This document shows, piece by piece, positions 18,352 to 27,688 of a DNA stretch of 64,000 nucleotides. Source of the stretch: Pseudomonas sp. ZH-FAD. GTDB taxonomy: Bacteria; Pseudomonadota; Gammaproteobacteria; Pseudomonadales; Pseudomonadaceae. Under the pieces are notes generated by a model. It was not told the origin of the DNA, did no database searches, and saw nothing but the letters and a program-made list of their open reading frames with translations. Both the position numbers and the translations under genes were made by a program. How positions within the stretch are numbered: position 1 is the first letter of the stretch; the number at the start of each line of letters is the position of its first letter. The stretch lies in contig NZ_PGLR01000019.1 in NCBI RefSeq assembly GCF_002803095.1, positions 1 to 64,000 on the forward strand. The letters run 5' to 3'.

Positions 18352-19074
18352 TCACTGATTCCAGCGTTGTTGAATCTCGTCCAGCTTGCCGGCCTTGCGC
18401 AGGCGCACTAGCGCTTCGGAAAACTGCCGGGCGCGTTCGGTATCGCCTTTGGCGAACGCGACGAAACGCGGCATCTGGATCAGCGGGCGAGGTAGCACGC
18501 GCACCTGCTCCATAGCGCGCTGCTCACGGATGAAATAGAACAGCTGGGTATGGTCGCCGACGATGATGTCGATGCGTCCGGCCAGCAGCATCGACACCAG
18601 TTGCCGTGGGTTCTGCGCACTGGTGTCACGGGCCAGATCGGCGTGGTCGAAGTTTTCTTCGTAGGCATAGCCGCGAACCTGGCCGATCACGTAGGGCGAC
18701 AGGTCATCCAGCGTCTTCCAGTCGCTGATCGCGGTCTTGGCGGTGGTCATGAACACTGTCGAGCCACTGCGCAGCGGACCGACCAGCAGGTATTGCTGCT
18801 GACGTTGCGGCGTGCCGGCGAACTGGAAGGCCATCTGTACTTCCCCGCGGTCGAGCATGCGCTTGACGCGTTCCCATGGGTAAAGACGGATTTCATATGG
18901 CACCTGCGCTTCGCGCAGTACCGCATCGACCAGTTCGACGTCGAGCCCGCGCGGCGTGTCGTCCTCGACGGTGACGAAACTGTAGGGGGCGAACTGTTCG
19001 TCGCCCACTACCCGCCAGGGCTGCGCGGCCAGCGAATGGGTCAGTGCCAGTAGAGCAAGCAGCAGATAGCGCAT
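18352..19074 (-). CDS. Periplasmic solute-binding protein, family 3
   Basis: A 240-aa SBP_bac_3 protein with signal peptide MRYLLLALLALTHSLAAQ. The ligand-domain opening reads EQFAPYSFVTVEDDTPRGLDVELVDAV. No transport permease is adjacent, so it may be an orphan amino-acid binding or sensory protein. I start at 19074 because GAGGAA lies 8 bases upstream; the ATG at 19089 has no such site. Confidence 0.85.
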   Translation of the reverse strand: MRYLLLALLALTHSLAAQPWRVVGDEQFAPYSFVTVEDDTPRGLDVELVDAVLREAQVPYEIRLYPWERVKRMLDRGEVQMAFQFAGTPQRQQQYLLVGPLRSGSTVFMTTAKTAISDWKTLDDLSPYVIGQVRGYAYEENFDHADLARDTSAQNPRQLVSMLLAGRIDIIVGDHTQLFYFIREQRAMEQVRVLPRPLIQMPRFVAFAKGDTERARQFSEALVRLRKAGKLDEIQQRWNQ

Positions 19075-19149
19075 GGCGGCGTTCCTCATGACTGGCCCAT
19101 GTTGAGGCTAGTCAAGTTTCGTGAGGAGCGCGCGAAATGCGCTGTCGGA

Positions 19150-19491
19150 TCACACCTTGCGTACGAACTCGGACTTGAGCTTCATCGCGCCGATGCCATC
19201 GATCTTGCAGTCGATGTCGTGATCGCCGTCCACCAGGCGAATGTTCTTCACCTTGGTGCCGACCTTGACCACCAGTGACGAGCCCTTGACCTTGAGGTCC
19301 TTGATCACGGTGATGGTGTCACCGTCCTGCAGCAGGTTGCCGACCGAATCCTTGATCACCCGCGCGTCATCACCGCCGTCGGCATTCTCGCCGGCTTTCC
19401 ACTCATGGGCGCACTCGGGGCAGACCAGTTGATCGCCGTCTTCGTAGGTGTATTCGGAGTTGCATTTGGGGCAGGGCGGCAGAGCGGTCAA
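19150..19491 (-). CDS. yjdM: YjdM (PhnA-type) zinc-ribbon protein
   Basis: A 113-aa protein, once called alkylphosphonate utilisation protein PhnA. The N-terminal zinc ribbon is [21 protein letters not shown], seen here as CPKC at residues 7-10 and CPEC at 23-26. The C-terminal domain has [15 protein letters not shown]. No phosphonate genes lie nearby, and the real role is unclear. It is monocistronic. Confidence 0.93.
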   Translation of the reverse strand: MTALPPCPKCNSEYTYEDGDQLVCPECAHEWKAGENADGGDDARVIKDSVGNLLQDGDTITVIKDLKVKGSSLVVKVGTKVKNIRLVDGDHDIDCKIDGIGAMKLKSEFVRKV

Positions 19492-19730
19492 GGGGTGTCC
19501 TCGTACAGGTGAGAAACCGCAGATTATATAGGGTTTTGTTCGCGGGCGCCGCTCTAGGACGTGCAGTCTCGAGATGGGGGTGTTTTAAATATTGGACTTC
19601 TTGCCAGGCGGTAGTTTGCCTGGCTTGCCCTTAAAACGCCTTCCAATGGGCGTTTACTTGATGTGCGATAAATGGTTTATCAGAAAATCTTGAGCAGATT
19701 TGTTTGACATATTTTACGGCTCGGGCAGAC
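19492..19730. other. Gene-free region with two hairpins
   Basis: No convincing coding frame. GCCAGGC (19603-19609) pairs with GCCTGGC (19618-19624), and AAACGCC (19634-19640) pairs with GGCGTTT (19649-19655). The second looks like a weak bidirectional terminator. The part before 19560 is the promoter region of yjdM, and the AT-rich 19655-19725 could hold the promoter for the structured leader that follows. Confidence 0.5.
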
Positions 19731-19953
19731 TGGCTGCAGATTCCGTTGCCGAACCGGGTAGCGGGCAGCGTCGTTGCAGCCCCCCTCTCTGGATGGGGTT
19801 GACCCGGTTCGAGCCGCCGTCGGAAGGCGGCACTCAGGCTCAGGATGAGTCTCGGTGCACGGGGTTAGCCAAACAGGCCGGAGGTGCTACAGCAGAGTGT
19901 TCTGCTGGCTACCGGTCTGCACAGCAACGATAGGCCCGGCCTGTCCCAAGGTG
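19731..19953 (+). ncRNA. Structured leader (candidate cis-regulatory RNA) before the amidotransferase gene
   Basis: Several perfect stems can be read directly. CGAACCGGGT (19750-19759) pairs with ACCCGGTTCG (19802-19811), enclosing a CCCC/GGGG hairpin. CCGCC pairs with GGCGG (19814-19830). ACTCA pairs with TGAGT (19832-19850). CAGCAGA pairs with TCTGCTG around GTGT. ACAGGCCGG (19873-19881) pairs with CCGGCCTGT (19936-19944). The last stem ends 3 bases before the AAGGTG ribosome site of the next gene. I do not recognise it as TPP, cobalamin, FMN, glycine, SAH, 4.5S, tmRNA or RNase P RNA. Confidence 0.6.
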
Positions 19954-19957
19954 ACGT

Positions 19958-20767
19958 ATGTCCGACAACAAGATCCGCAGCACTCCTAGCAAGAACAATC
20001 TCCGCAAGCCCGTCGTGTTGATGTCCATGGGCGCTCAAGAGCGCAAGGGCCACGACTATCAAGTAATGACTCACAAATACATCCAGCCTCTGGTCGAGTT
20101 CTCCGGTTGCGTGCCGGTACTGGTGCCCACCTGCTGCGGCATCGAGGATCTCGAGCAGTATTTGGATATGGCCGATGGTGTTTACCTCACCGGTGCCGGC
20201 AGCAACATCGACCCGGCGCTTTATGGCCAGGAGAACGAAACGCCGAACAAGGGCCAGGACCGTGACCGCGACCTGTTCGATCTGCCGCTGATTCGTGCCG
20301 CCATCGCTCGCGGTCTGCCGATCTTCGGCATCTGCCGTGGCATGCAGGAAATCAACGTGGCGCTGGGCGGTGACATCTACCAGAAGGTCTACGCCGAGCC
20401 TGGTTTCAACGACCATCGCGAAAACCCCGATGATCCGGTCGAGGTGCAGTACGCAGCCAGCCACAGCGTGCGTCCGGTGGCTGGCAGCTGGTTCGCCGAG
20501 TTGATGGGCAAGGACGAGATTCAGGTCAACTCCCTGCACGGCCAGGCGATTCGCAACCTGGGCAAGGGGCTGGAAGTGCTGGCCACCGCCGAGGATGGCC
20601 TGATCGAGGCGATCCACGCGCCGAGCCTGTCATCCTTCCTGTTCGCGGTGCAGTGGCACCCGGAATGGCAGGCGGCGAAGAATCCGGATTCGGTGAAGAT
20701 CTTCCAGGCCTTCGGTGACGCCTGTCACCGCCGAGTAGCTTCGCGCAACAGTCGTCAGGCGGCCTGA
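19958..20767 (+). CDS. Class I glutamine amidotransferase-like gamma-glutamylpolyamine / gamma-Glu-GABA hydrolase
   Basis: A 269-aa peptidase C26 protein (PuuD / PauD-like). Nucleophile Cys126 sits in FGICRGMQEIN, and the partner His234 and Glu236 in VQWHPEW. The family cleaves gamma-glutamyl-GABA or gamma-glutamylpolyamines in polyamine breakdown in the cytoplasm. No glutamylpolyamine synthetase is adjacent, as for the solitary PauD2-type gene of P. aeruginosa (recalled). A good AAGGTG ribosome site precedes the ATG, directly behind a structured leader that may control translation. Confidence 0.88.
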   Translation: MSDNKIRSTPSKNNLRKPVVLMSMGAQERKGHDYQVMTHKYIQPLVEFSGCVPVLVPTCCGIEDLEQYLDMADGVYLTGAGSNIDPALYGQENETPNKGQDRDRDLFDLPLIRAAIARGLPIFGICRGMQEINVALGGDIYQKVYAEPGFNDHRENPDDPVEVQYAASHSVRPVAGSWFAELMGKDEIQVNSLHGQAIRNLGKGLEVLATAEDGLIEAIHAPSLSSFLFAVQWHPEWQAAKNPDSVKIFQAFGDACHRRVASRNSRQAA

Positions 20768-20793
20768 TCGCCGTGTAACCGCCGGCTCCTGCT

Positions 20794-21267
20794 TCAGTAG
20801 GGGCTTGGCGGCTGCGGCCAGTTCAGGATACCGCTGTCACTGAAGCGGCGGGTGCCGAACAGGCCGTCGGCGAGTTTGCCACGCAGCATGTAGGGCACCT
20901 CCTGACCAGGTTGATAACCGGCCACGCCCCACGCCTGGCGCATCACTGAAAACGCTGAAATGCTCACCGGTACGCTCAATACCGTCTCGCCGAAACGTGG
21001 CACGCTGCCGCTCTGGTCGCTGACGCCACTGGCCAGCGGCTGGCCGTTCACATCCAGATCCAGTGCCATGCCGTTGAAACTCACCGCGCTGTCATTGGGG
21101 TTCTGCACCCTTAGCTTGACCGCGAAGCGTACCTCCAGGCCCTGACCGGGCAGGGGTTCCAGGCCGACCAGATCGACCCGCAGCGGGTCACGATTGCTCA
21201 GGCTGGCGCAGGCGCTCAGGCCTGCTGCAAGCAGGGCAACGAGGCAAAGACGAAGCAGACGGTGCAT
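20794..21267 (-). CDS. LEA type 2 family lipoprotein
   Basis: A 157-aa envelope lipoprotein with signal peptide and lipobox (LSAC, cysteine at residue 20). The mature domain has the LEA14-like beta-sandwich pattern VRFAVKLRVQNPNDSAVSFNGM and ASGVSDQSGSVPRFGETVLSVPV. Such proteins are linked to desiccation or general envelope stress, with no defined reaction. It stands alone on the minus strand, convergent with the amidotransferase gene. Confidence 0.88.
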   Translation of the reverse strand: MHRLLRLCLVALLAAGLSACASLSNRDPLRVDLVGLEPLPGQGLEVRFAVKLRVQNPNDSAVSFNGMALDLDVNGQPLASGVSDQSGSVPRFGETVLSVPVSISAFSVMRQAWGVAGYQPGQEVPYMLRGKLADGLFGTRRFSDSGILNWPQPPSPY

Positions 21268-21321
21268 GGTGATCTTCCCTGGACGTTATGAGTTCAGGAT
21301 AGAAGACCACTGCACGCGCCA

Positions 21322-22167
21322 TTAGCTCCCGGCACGTTGCCGGCTGCCCAGTACCAGCGCGATACCGCCGAGCACGGCGACAGCGCTCAGCGTCAGGCGC
21401 AGCGACAGCGCCTCGCCCAGCAGCAGGCTGCCGCCGAGCGCGGCGAGAATCGGCACGCTCAACTGCACCGTGGCGGCCTGACTGGCGCGCAGGCCGGGCA
21501 GGGCGCTGTACCAGATGGCGTAACCGACACCCGAGGTCAGGGCGCCGGACAATACCGCGTAGAACAGGCCAGGCCCATCCCAGTTCAGTTGCGACAACAG
21601 CACCAGCGCCAGCAGCACGGCCAGCGGTGCCGCACGCAGGAAGTTACCGGTGGTCACGGCCAGCGGATCACCCTGGCCGCGCCCGAGCAGCGAGTACGCG
21701 CCCCAGGCAACGCCGGCCAGCAGCATCAGCAGTGCAGCCAGCAACGGGGGCGCACTGGCGCCGGGTAGCAGCAGCGCCAGCAGGCCGGCCGTGGCCAGCG
21801 CCGTACCGAGACTGGCGCTCAGCCCCAGACGCTCGCCACGCAGCAAGCCCCACAGCAGCATGCTCAACTGCACGGCGCCGAACAGCAGCAGGGCGCCGAC
21901 GCCGGTATCCAGTTGCAGGTAAGCAAAGGAGAAGGCCGCCGCATAGGTGAATAGCGCCAGCGCGCCAGGCCAATTGCCGGCGATGGGGTGCCCGGTCTGC
22001 CTCAGCTTGAGCAGCAGCCACAGCGTCAGGGCGCCGGCGAGCAGGCGGATAGCCGTGAAACTGGCCGCGTCGATTTCCGTTTCACGCAGCGCCAGGCGGC
22101 ACAGTAGCGAGTTGCCGGCGAAGGCCAGCATGGCGAGGCAGGTAAGCAGCAGGATACGCGGTGGCAT
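21322..22167 (-). CDS. EamA/DMT-family transporter
   Basis: A 281-aa inner-membrane protein with about ten hydrophobic helices in two EamA repeats. The second repeat begins near the LLMLLAGVAWGAYSLLGRG stretch. The drug/metabolite exporter superfamily moves metabolites or amino acids outward; the substrate cannot be told. The gene is monocistronic. Confidence 0.9.
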   Translation of the reverse strand: MPPRILLLTCLAMLAFAGNSLLCRLALRETEIDAASFTAIRLLAGALTLWLLLKLRQTGHPIAGNWPGALALFTYAAAFSFAYLQLDTGVGALLLFGAVQLSMLLWGLLRGERLGLSASLGTALATAGLLALLLPGASAPPLLAALLMLLAGVAWGAYSLLGRGQGDPLAVTTGNFLRAAPLAVLLALVLLSQLNWDGPGLFYAVLSGALTSGVGYAIWYSALPGLRASQAATVQLSVPILAALGGSLLLGEALSLRLTLSAVAVLGGIALVLGSRQRAGS

Positions 22168-22239
22168 CGTCCATCCTTGGGTGAAGGTCTGGTGATGCCG
22201 GGCAGCTAATCACGTCAGGCTGCCCGATGGCATTGGCAG

Positions 22240-22263
22240 AAGGTCGCAAGTTGCTGCGACCTT
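22240..22263. terminator. Hairpin terminator after the OmpK-family gene
   Basis: AAGGTCGCA (22240-22248) pairs with TGCGACCTT (22255-22263), 24 bases downstream of the OmpK stop on the minus strand. A second hairpin, CGGGCAGC / GCTGCCCG, lies just beyond at 22199-22226. Confidence 0.65.
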
Positions 22264-22287
22264 GGCCAGTAAGCGCGCAGGCGCGTC

Positions 22288-23094
22288 TCAGAAGTGTGCC
22301 TTGAGCAACAGGCTGGCGGTGTTCTGGTCGGTCGAACCGACGAAGTTTTCGCTGACGAAACCGCCGTCCTTGATACCGTACTTGTTCTTCCAGTAGTCGT
22401 ACTCGATACCCACGTACAGCTGCTTCTCGCCCCACTTCAGCGCCTTGCCCAGGTCGTACTTGATCTGTGGGTTGAAGTGCAGGTTGGCGTGGTAGTCGCC
22501 ACGGCGGTTGCTGTCGTTGTCCACCACCCAGTCCATGAAACCGTCGATGAGAATGTCCGATTCGCCGACCGGGATGGTGTAACTCCACACCGGGGTGATC
22601 TGCCAGACGTTGCTGCCGGGGCGGCTGCCGTCGGTGGTACGCAGGTAGGTGTTGAGCTGGAAGTAGTCGAAGCCGGGAATGTCCAGGTCGACCGCCGGGC
22701 CGATCAGGTAGGACTCGACGTCGTCTTCACCGAACTCGTAGGTGGTGGAGATCAGCACGTCCTTGATCGGGCCGAAGGACAGGTCGGCACCGGTGATCTT
22801 GCCCAGCGAGAAGCGTGGGCTGAGCTCGCCATAGAAGGTGTGGCCGTCACCGGCGCCGTTGGTGGCATCGGTGTTGTACTTGATCACGTCGATGAACAGG
22901 AACAGGTCACCGAAGCTCCAGCCGCTGGCGTGCTCGAAGGTGACGGTCTGCTGAATCTCCGGGTCGATCTTGAAGTCCTGGCCATAGAGGTAGGTCAGGC
23001 TGTTGTTCTGCCACTGCAGCAGGTCACCGGCGACGGCCTGGCCGCCTACCAGCAGACCGCCGGCAAGCGCCAGCGAAGAGAGAGTGCGATTCAT
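22288..23094 (-). CDS. OmpK / Tsx-family outer-membrane channel
   Basis: A 268-aa outer-membrane beta-barrel with signal peptide ending AVAG near residue 23. The family pattern DLLQWQNNSLTYLYGQDFKI begins the mature protein, and the C-terminal LLLKAHF ends in phenylalanine, as barrel proteins do. OmpK/Tsx channels pass nucleosides or other small solutes. It lies next to the cyanophycin island but is separated by its own promoter and terminator, so membership is doubtful. Confidence 0.88.
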   Translation of the reverse strand: MNRTLSSLALAGGLLVGGQAVAGDLLQWQNNSLTYLYGQDFKIDPEIQQTVTFEHASGWSFGDLFLFIDVIKYNTDATNGAGDGHTFYGELSPRFSLGKITGADLSFGPIKDVLISTTYEFGEDDVESYLIGPAVDLDIPGFDYFQLNTYLRTTDGSRPGSNVWQITPVWSYTIPVGESDILIDGFMDWVVDNDSNRRGDYHANLHFNPQIKYDLGKALKWGEKQLYVGIEYDYWKNKYGIKDGGFVSENFVGSTDQNTASLLLKAHF

Positions 23095-23315
23095 GAAAGC
23101 TCCTGGTGGTTAAGACGTGTCGTTATGATTTTTAAACCTGTCCATGTGGTCAGGCTGGAGCTGCTAGAGCAAAAACGGCGCCAATTCTATATGCCGTAAA
23201 TAGTCTTTTAAAATCAATTGGATGAATAAACTTATGCAGAGTGTGTTGGGCACTGTCTTGCACTTTTTCTGATCGCTGAGACAGCTTTGGCTTTGACTTG
23301 GTGCGTATCGTCAGC

Positions 23316-24245
23316 TCAGGGGCGCCGTTTGCGAGGCTTGCGCGGCGCGCGCTCGGTGCCGGGTACGTGCAGATAGGCCATGACGCTTTCGGTCAGTTCC
23401 TGGGCGAGGCTTACCGCCTCCTTGTTACGCGCCATGACACCTGCCACCAGGGCTTCGATCAGGGCCAGCACGGCGGCATTGGAGCTGATCAGCACCGGGT
23501 GTTCGGCGGGGGCGAACAGGCTGTACTCGGCGATCTCCACCAGCGGCGAGGCGGGAGAGTCGGTGATGGCCAGCACGCAGGCGCCGCGTTCGCGGGCAAA
23601 ACGCGCCAGTTGCAGGGTGTCGAGCGAATAGCGCGGCAGGGAGATGGTCAGCAGCACGTCGCGCTCGGTGATGGCGGCCAGGCGGTAGGCGGCGTTCTCG
23701 TTGCCGCCTTCCATACTGATGGCGGTGGCGTCATCGCAGAAGGGCACCAGGTTGGCGGCAGCCAGGCCGGCCATGTAGGCGCTGTTGCCGAAGCCGAGAA
23801 TGTAGATGCGGCGCGCCCCGAGCAGGCGCCCGATCACTGCCTCGAACACGGCGGCGTCATTGTTGCTGGCCGCCGCGCCGAGGTTGCTGCTGGCGATCTG
23901 CAGCTGTTCGTGCAGGCCGAAGGCCCCGTCCGGGCGCTGCGCCAGCTCGTCGCGCAGCTTGTCCACCGGCGACACCATGTCCTGCAGGGTGGCGACCAGC
24001 TCGGCCTTCAGGCTGATGTAGCCACGCAGCTCCATGGCCTTGGCCAGACGGTTGACCGCCGCCGGCGAGGTCTGCGTGGCCTGCGCCAGCTCTTCGATGG
24101 TCAGGGTTGCGGCCTTCAGCGGATGGCGCAGGATGAAGTCGGCCACCTTGCGCAGCGAGGGCTGCAGCTGTGGCGCGACCTCGGCCAGCTTGCGCAGGAT
24201 GGGGGCGCTGTAAACGGTGGCGGAAGACGACGAGCTGCTCGGCAT
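23316..24245 (-). CDS. MurR/RpiR-family regulator
   Basis: A 309-aa regulator with an N-terminal RpiR helix-turn-helix (residues about 20-95, with ADFILRHPLKAATLTIEELA and SPAAVNRLAKAMELRGY) and a C-terminal SIS domain (about 140-280, IYILGFGNSAYMAGLAA). SIS domains normally bind phosphosugars, but RpiR proteins beside amino-acid transporters sense other metabolites. It is the last gene of the minus-strand ABC operon. I infer it controls the flanking cyanophycin-type genes, perhaps through the inverted repeat at 28720. Confidence 0.9.
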   Translation of the reverse strand: MPSSSSSSATVYSAPILRKLAEVAPQLQPSLRKVADFILRHPLKAATLTIEELAQATQTSPAAVNRLAKAMELRGYISLKAELVATLQDMVSPVDKLRDELAQRPDGAFGLHEQLQIASSNLGAAASNNDAAVFEAVIGRLLGARRIYILGFGNSAYMAGLAAANLVPFCDDATAISMEGGNENAAYRLAAITERDVLLTISLPRYSLDTLQLARFARERGACVLAITDSPASPLVEIAEYSLFAPAEHPVLISSNAAVLALIEALVAGVMARNKEAVSLAQELTESVMAYLHVPGTERAPRKPRKRRP

Positions 24246-24314
24246 GGCTGGGCTGATCCGGTCTGGCGATGGCGCGCAGTGTATCCGAAGCCGCCCGCCG
24301 TGCGCCTGTTTCGC

Positions 24315-25079
<765 letters not shown>

Positions 25080-25103
25080 GTTGTTGTTCTCTTAGGGCAT
25101 GAG

Positions 25104-26216
25104 TCAGTCGCTGAGCAGGCGACCCTGGCGAATGGGCGTTGCCCCGGCGACCTTGGCCAGCCACAGGCCGGGGCGGGCGAAGCGCATGCGCTCGCGGGCA
25201 TAGAGCACGCCGCAGGTTTCGGCGCGGACGATGCTGTGCTGCTCGCTCAAGGGGTCGATCACCTCGAATAGTGCTTCGCCGCGTTCGACCCACTCGCCCG
25301 GCTGCTTGAAGAAGCTGACCACGCCCGGATGTGGGGCGAGGGCGTACTGCGCGCCGGCAAAGGGCGTGGCCCCGCAGCAGCGTTCCGGCGCTGCCGGCCA
25401 GTCGCCGGCGATCAGTCCCTGCTCGGCGAGGAAGGCCAGAATCGCCTCGGCGCTGGCTACCGCGCGTTCGGCTTCGGTGTCGGCCATGCCGCCCAGCTCC
25501 ACGGTGGTGGCCAGGCAGGCCAGGGGAATCTCGGCTTCGGGGAAACGCTGGCGCAGGCGCTGCCAGGGCATGGCGCAGGCCTCGTCGAACGAGCTGCCGC
25601 CGGAATCCTCGGCCAGCAGCACCGCACCGGCCTGTAGGCGCGCCGCCAGAGGGCGCAGCGCCTGCCAGTGCTGCGGCGCGCTGTACAGGTGCACCGCGGC
25701 CTCGAAGTCGCAGTGCAGGTCGAGCACGACGTCGGCATCGCAGGCGTGACGCAGCAGCAGACGCTGCATGCCTTCCAGCTCCGAGGCCGGCGCGGGCAGG
25801 GCGTCCAGCGCCTCGATCATGGCGCGGCGAATCAGGCGTACGTTGCTCGGCCCGTCGCTGCCCAGGTGGCCTTCCACATGCGCGGCGACCGCGGCGGCCA
25901 GATCGACGAAGTCGCGATTGAAGTTTCTGCCGCTGGCGAATTCGAAGCGGCCCTGGACCGCCGCCTGGAACAGCTGGCTCAGGCCGATGGGGTTGGCCAC
26001 CGGTACCAGCTCGATCACGCCGGTCAGGCGTCCGGCGCTTTCCAGCTGCTGCAGGCGACGCCTGAGCTCCACCGCCACGCGCATGCCCGGCAGCTCGTCG
26101 GCATGCAGGCTGGCCTGGATGTAGGCCTTGCACGGGCCGCTGCCGTAACGCAGCACGCTGAGGTGACGGCTGGTTCCGGTCGGGCTCCAGGGCAGTGGGT
26201 GGTCGATACGTTGCAT
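25104..26216 (-). CDS. M14-type hydrolase of the succinylglutamate desuccinylase / aspartoacylase family (CphZ-like candidate)
   Basis: A 370-aa zinc enzyme. Zinc ligands His38 and Glu41 (SLHADELPG) and His168 (LDLHCD) are in place. The substrate motif GRNFNRDF is at residues 97-104, and the catalytic Glu240 in TTVELGG. Members cleave N-acyl amino acids or isopeptide-like bonds. Between ABC subunits and near two cyanophycinases, it is a good candidate for the beta-Asp-Arg dipeptide hydrolase named CphZ in recent literature (recalled). A C-terminal lipoyl-like part (VVSFFKQPGEWVERGEALFEV) is visible. Broader deacylation remains possible. Confidence 0.82.
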   Translation of the reverse strand: MQRIDHPLPWSPTGTSRHLSVLRYGSGPCKAYIQASLHADELPGMRVAVELRRRLQQLESAGRLTGVIELVPVANPIGLSQLFQAAVQGRFEFASGRNFNRDFVDLAAAVAAHVEGHLGSDGPSNVRLIRRAMIEALDALPAPASELEGMQRLLLRHACDADVVLDLHCDFEAAVHLYSAPQHWQALRPLAARLQAGAVLLAEDSGGSSFDEACAMPWQRLRQRFPEAEIPLACLATTVELGGMADTEAERAVASAEAILAFLAEQGLIAGDWPAAPERCCGATPFAGAQYALAPHPGVVSFFKQPGEWVERGEALFEVIDPLSEQHSIVRAETCGVLYARERMRFARPGLWLAKVAGATPIRQGRLLSD

Positions 26217-26228
26217 AGGGCTTCCTTG

Positions 26229-26924
26229 TTAATGCTTGCGTGGGGTCAGGTGGGCCAGCCAGCGCAGTTCGGCGTATTTGAACAGACGCACCAGGCCCAC
26301 CGTCAGCACCAGATAGAACAGGCCGGCGGTGATGAAGGCTTCGAACGGCATGTAGTACTGCGAGCTGATGGTACGGGCTGCACCGGTGAGGTCGATGAGC
26401 GTCACCAGCGAGGCCAGCGAGGTGGTGTGCAGCATCATGATCACCTCGTTGCTGTACTGCGGCAGCGCGCGGCGCATGGCCGAAGGCAGCAGGATGCGCC
26501 GGTAGAGCTGGGCGCGTGACATGCCCATGGCCCTGGCCGCCTCGATCTCGCCAGGCGGCGTGGCCTTGAGGCTGCCGGCCAGAATCTCCGCCGTGTAGGC
26601 GCTGGTGTTGATGGCGAAGGCCAGGCAGGCGCAGAAGGTGGCGCTGGAAAAGTACGGCCACATGAAGCTGTCGCGGATGACGTCGAACTGGGCCAGGCCG
26701 TAGTAGAGCAGAAATAGCTGTACCAGCATCGGCGTGCCGCGAATCACGTAGGTATAGAGCCAGGCCGGGAGGCTCACCAGCGGCGAGCGCGACACCCGCA
26801 TCAGGGCCAGCGGCAGAGCCAGCAGCAGGCCCAGGGCGAGGGCGATCAGCAGCAGCTCGAAGGTGACCAGCAGGCCGCTGGCATACAGCGGCAGGCTGGA
26901 GAGGATCAGATGGAAATCGAGCAT
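26229..26924 (-). CDS. Amino-acid ABC permease (HisM-like)
   Basis: A 231-aa inner-membrane permease of the HisM/GlnP group with about five helices. The EAA-type loop EIEAARAMGMSRAQLYRRILLPSAMRRALP is at about residues 125-155. It pairs with the HisQ-like permease encoded 11 bp upstream in the operon. Confidence 0.93.
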   Translation of the reverse strand: MLDFHLILSSLPLYASGLLVTFELLLIALALGLLLALPLALMRVSRSPLVSLPAWLYTYVIRGTPMLVQLFLLYYGLAQFDVIRDSFMWPYFSSATFCACLAFAINTSAYTAEILAGSLKATPPGEIEAARAMGMSRAQLYRRILLPSAMRRALPQYSNEVIMMLHTTSLASLVTLIDLTGAARTISSQYYMPFEAFITAGLFYLVLTVGLVRLFKYAELRWLAHLTPRKH

Positions 26925-26935
26925 GGACGTGATCC

Positions 26936-27625
26936 TCAGATTTCAGCCGTGCGAACGCCGACCGAGTAACGCTTTTCGACGGCGCGCAGGAGCAGCAGCG
27001 AGACGCTGGTCAGCAGCAGGTACAGGCCCGCCACGGCAAGATAGAAGGTGAAGGGTTCACGAGTGGCGTCGGCGGCGTTCTTGGCCTTGAACATCATGTC
27101 CTGCAGGCCGACCACCGAGATCAGCGCGGTGGCCTTGGTCAGCACCAGCCAGTTGTTGGTGAAGCCGGGAATGGCGAAGCGGATCATCTGCGGCACCAGG
27201 ATGCGCAAGAACACCTGGGCGCCGCTCATGCCATAGGCTGCACCGGCCTCGGCCTGGCCCCTGGCGATGGCCATAAAGGCGCCGCGGAAGGTCTCCGACA
27301 GGTAGGCGCCGAAGATGAAGCCCATGGTGAACACACCGGCGACGAAGGGGTTGATGTCGATGTAGGTGGTATAACCCAGGCTGGGCGCGATGCGGTTCAC
27401 CAGGTCCTGACCGCCATAGAAGATCAGCAGGATCAGCACCAGGTCGGGGATACCCCGGATCAGCGTGGCGTAGGCGTCGCCCAGATTGGCCAGCCAGCGC
27501 AGTGGCGAGAGGCGCAGCGCAGCGCCGGTGAGGCCGAGCAGGATGGCCAGCGCCATCGAGCACAGAGCCAGAGTCAGGGTCAGCCAGGCGCCCTCGACGA
27601 TGATCGGGCCGTAGCCTTGCAGCAT
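26936..27625 (-). CDS. Amino-acid ABC permease (HisQ-like)
   Basis: A 229-aa inner-membrane permease of the HisQ group; GYGPIIVEGAWLTLTLAL opens the first helix. The coupling loop reads GQAEAGAAYGMSGAQVFLRILVPQM. It forms the heterodimeric channel with the HisM-like subunit. The binding-protein gene is 63 bp upstream. Confidence 0.93.
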   Translation of the reverse strand: MLQGYGPIIVEGAWLTLTLALCSMALAILLGLTGAALRLSPLRWLANLGDAYATLIRGIPDLVLILLIFYGGQDLVNRIAPSLGYTTYIDINPFVAGVFTMGFIFGAYLSETFRGAFMAIARGQAEAGAAYGMSGAQVFLRILVPQMIRFAIPGFTNNWLVLTKATALISVVGLQDMMFKAKNAADATREPFTFYLAVAGLYLLLTSVSLLLLRAVEKRYSVGVRTAEI

Positions 27626-27688
27626 GGTGGGAAACCTCGTTGCAGCGCAGAGAAACCGGCGCCTGTTGCAGGCGCCGGGGTGGGCGGC

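Noticed and set aside
19795..19870. tRNA-like T-loop GGTTCGAG
   Set aside because: No acceptor stem or anticodon arm can be built around it; the bases are used in a 10-bp stem with 19750-19759.
22288..23094. OmpK-family channel as part of the cyanophycin-type island
   Set aside because: It has its own promoter gap and terminator hairpin, and its family carries nucleoside-type solutes; proximity alone is not enough.
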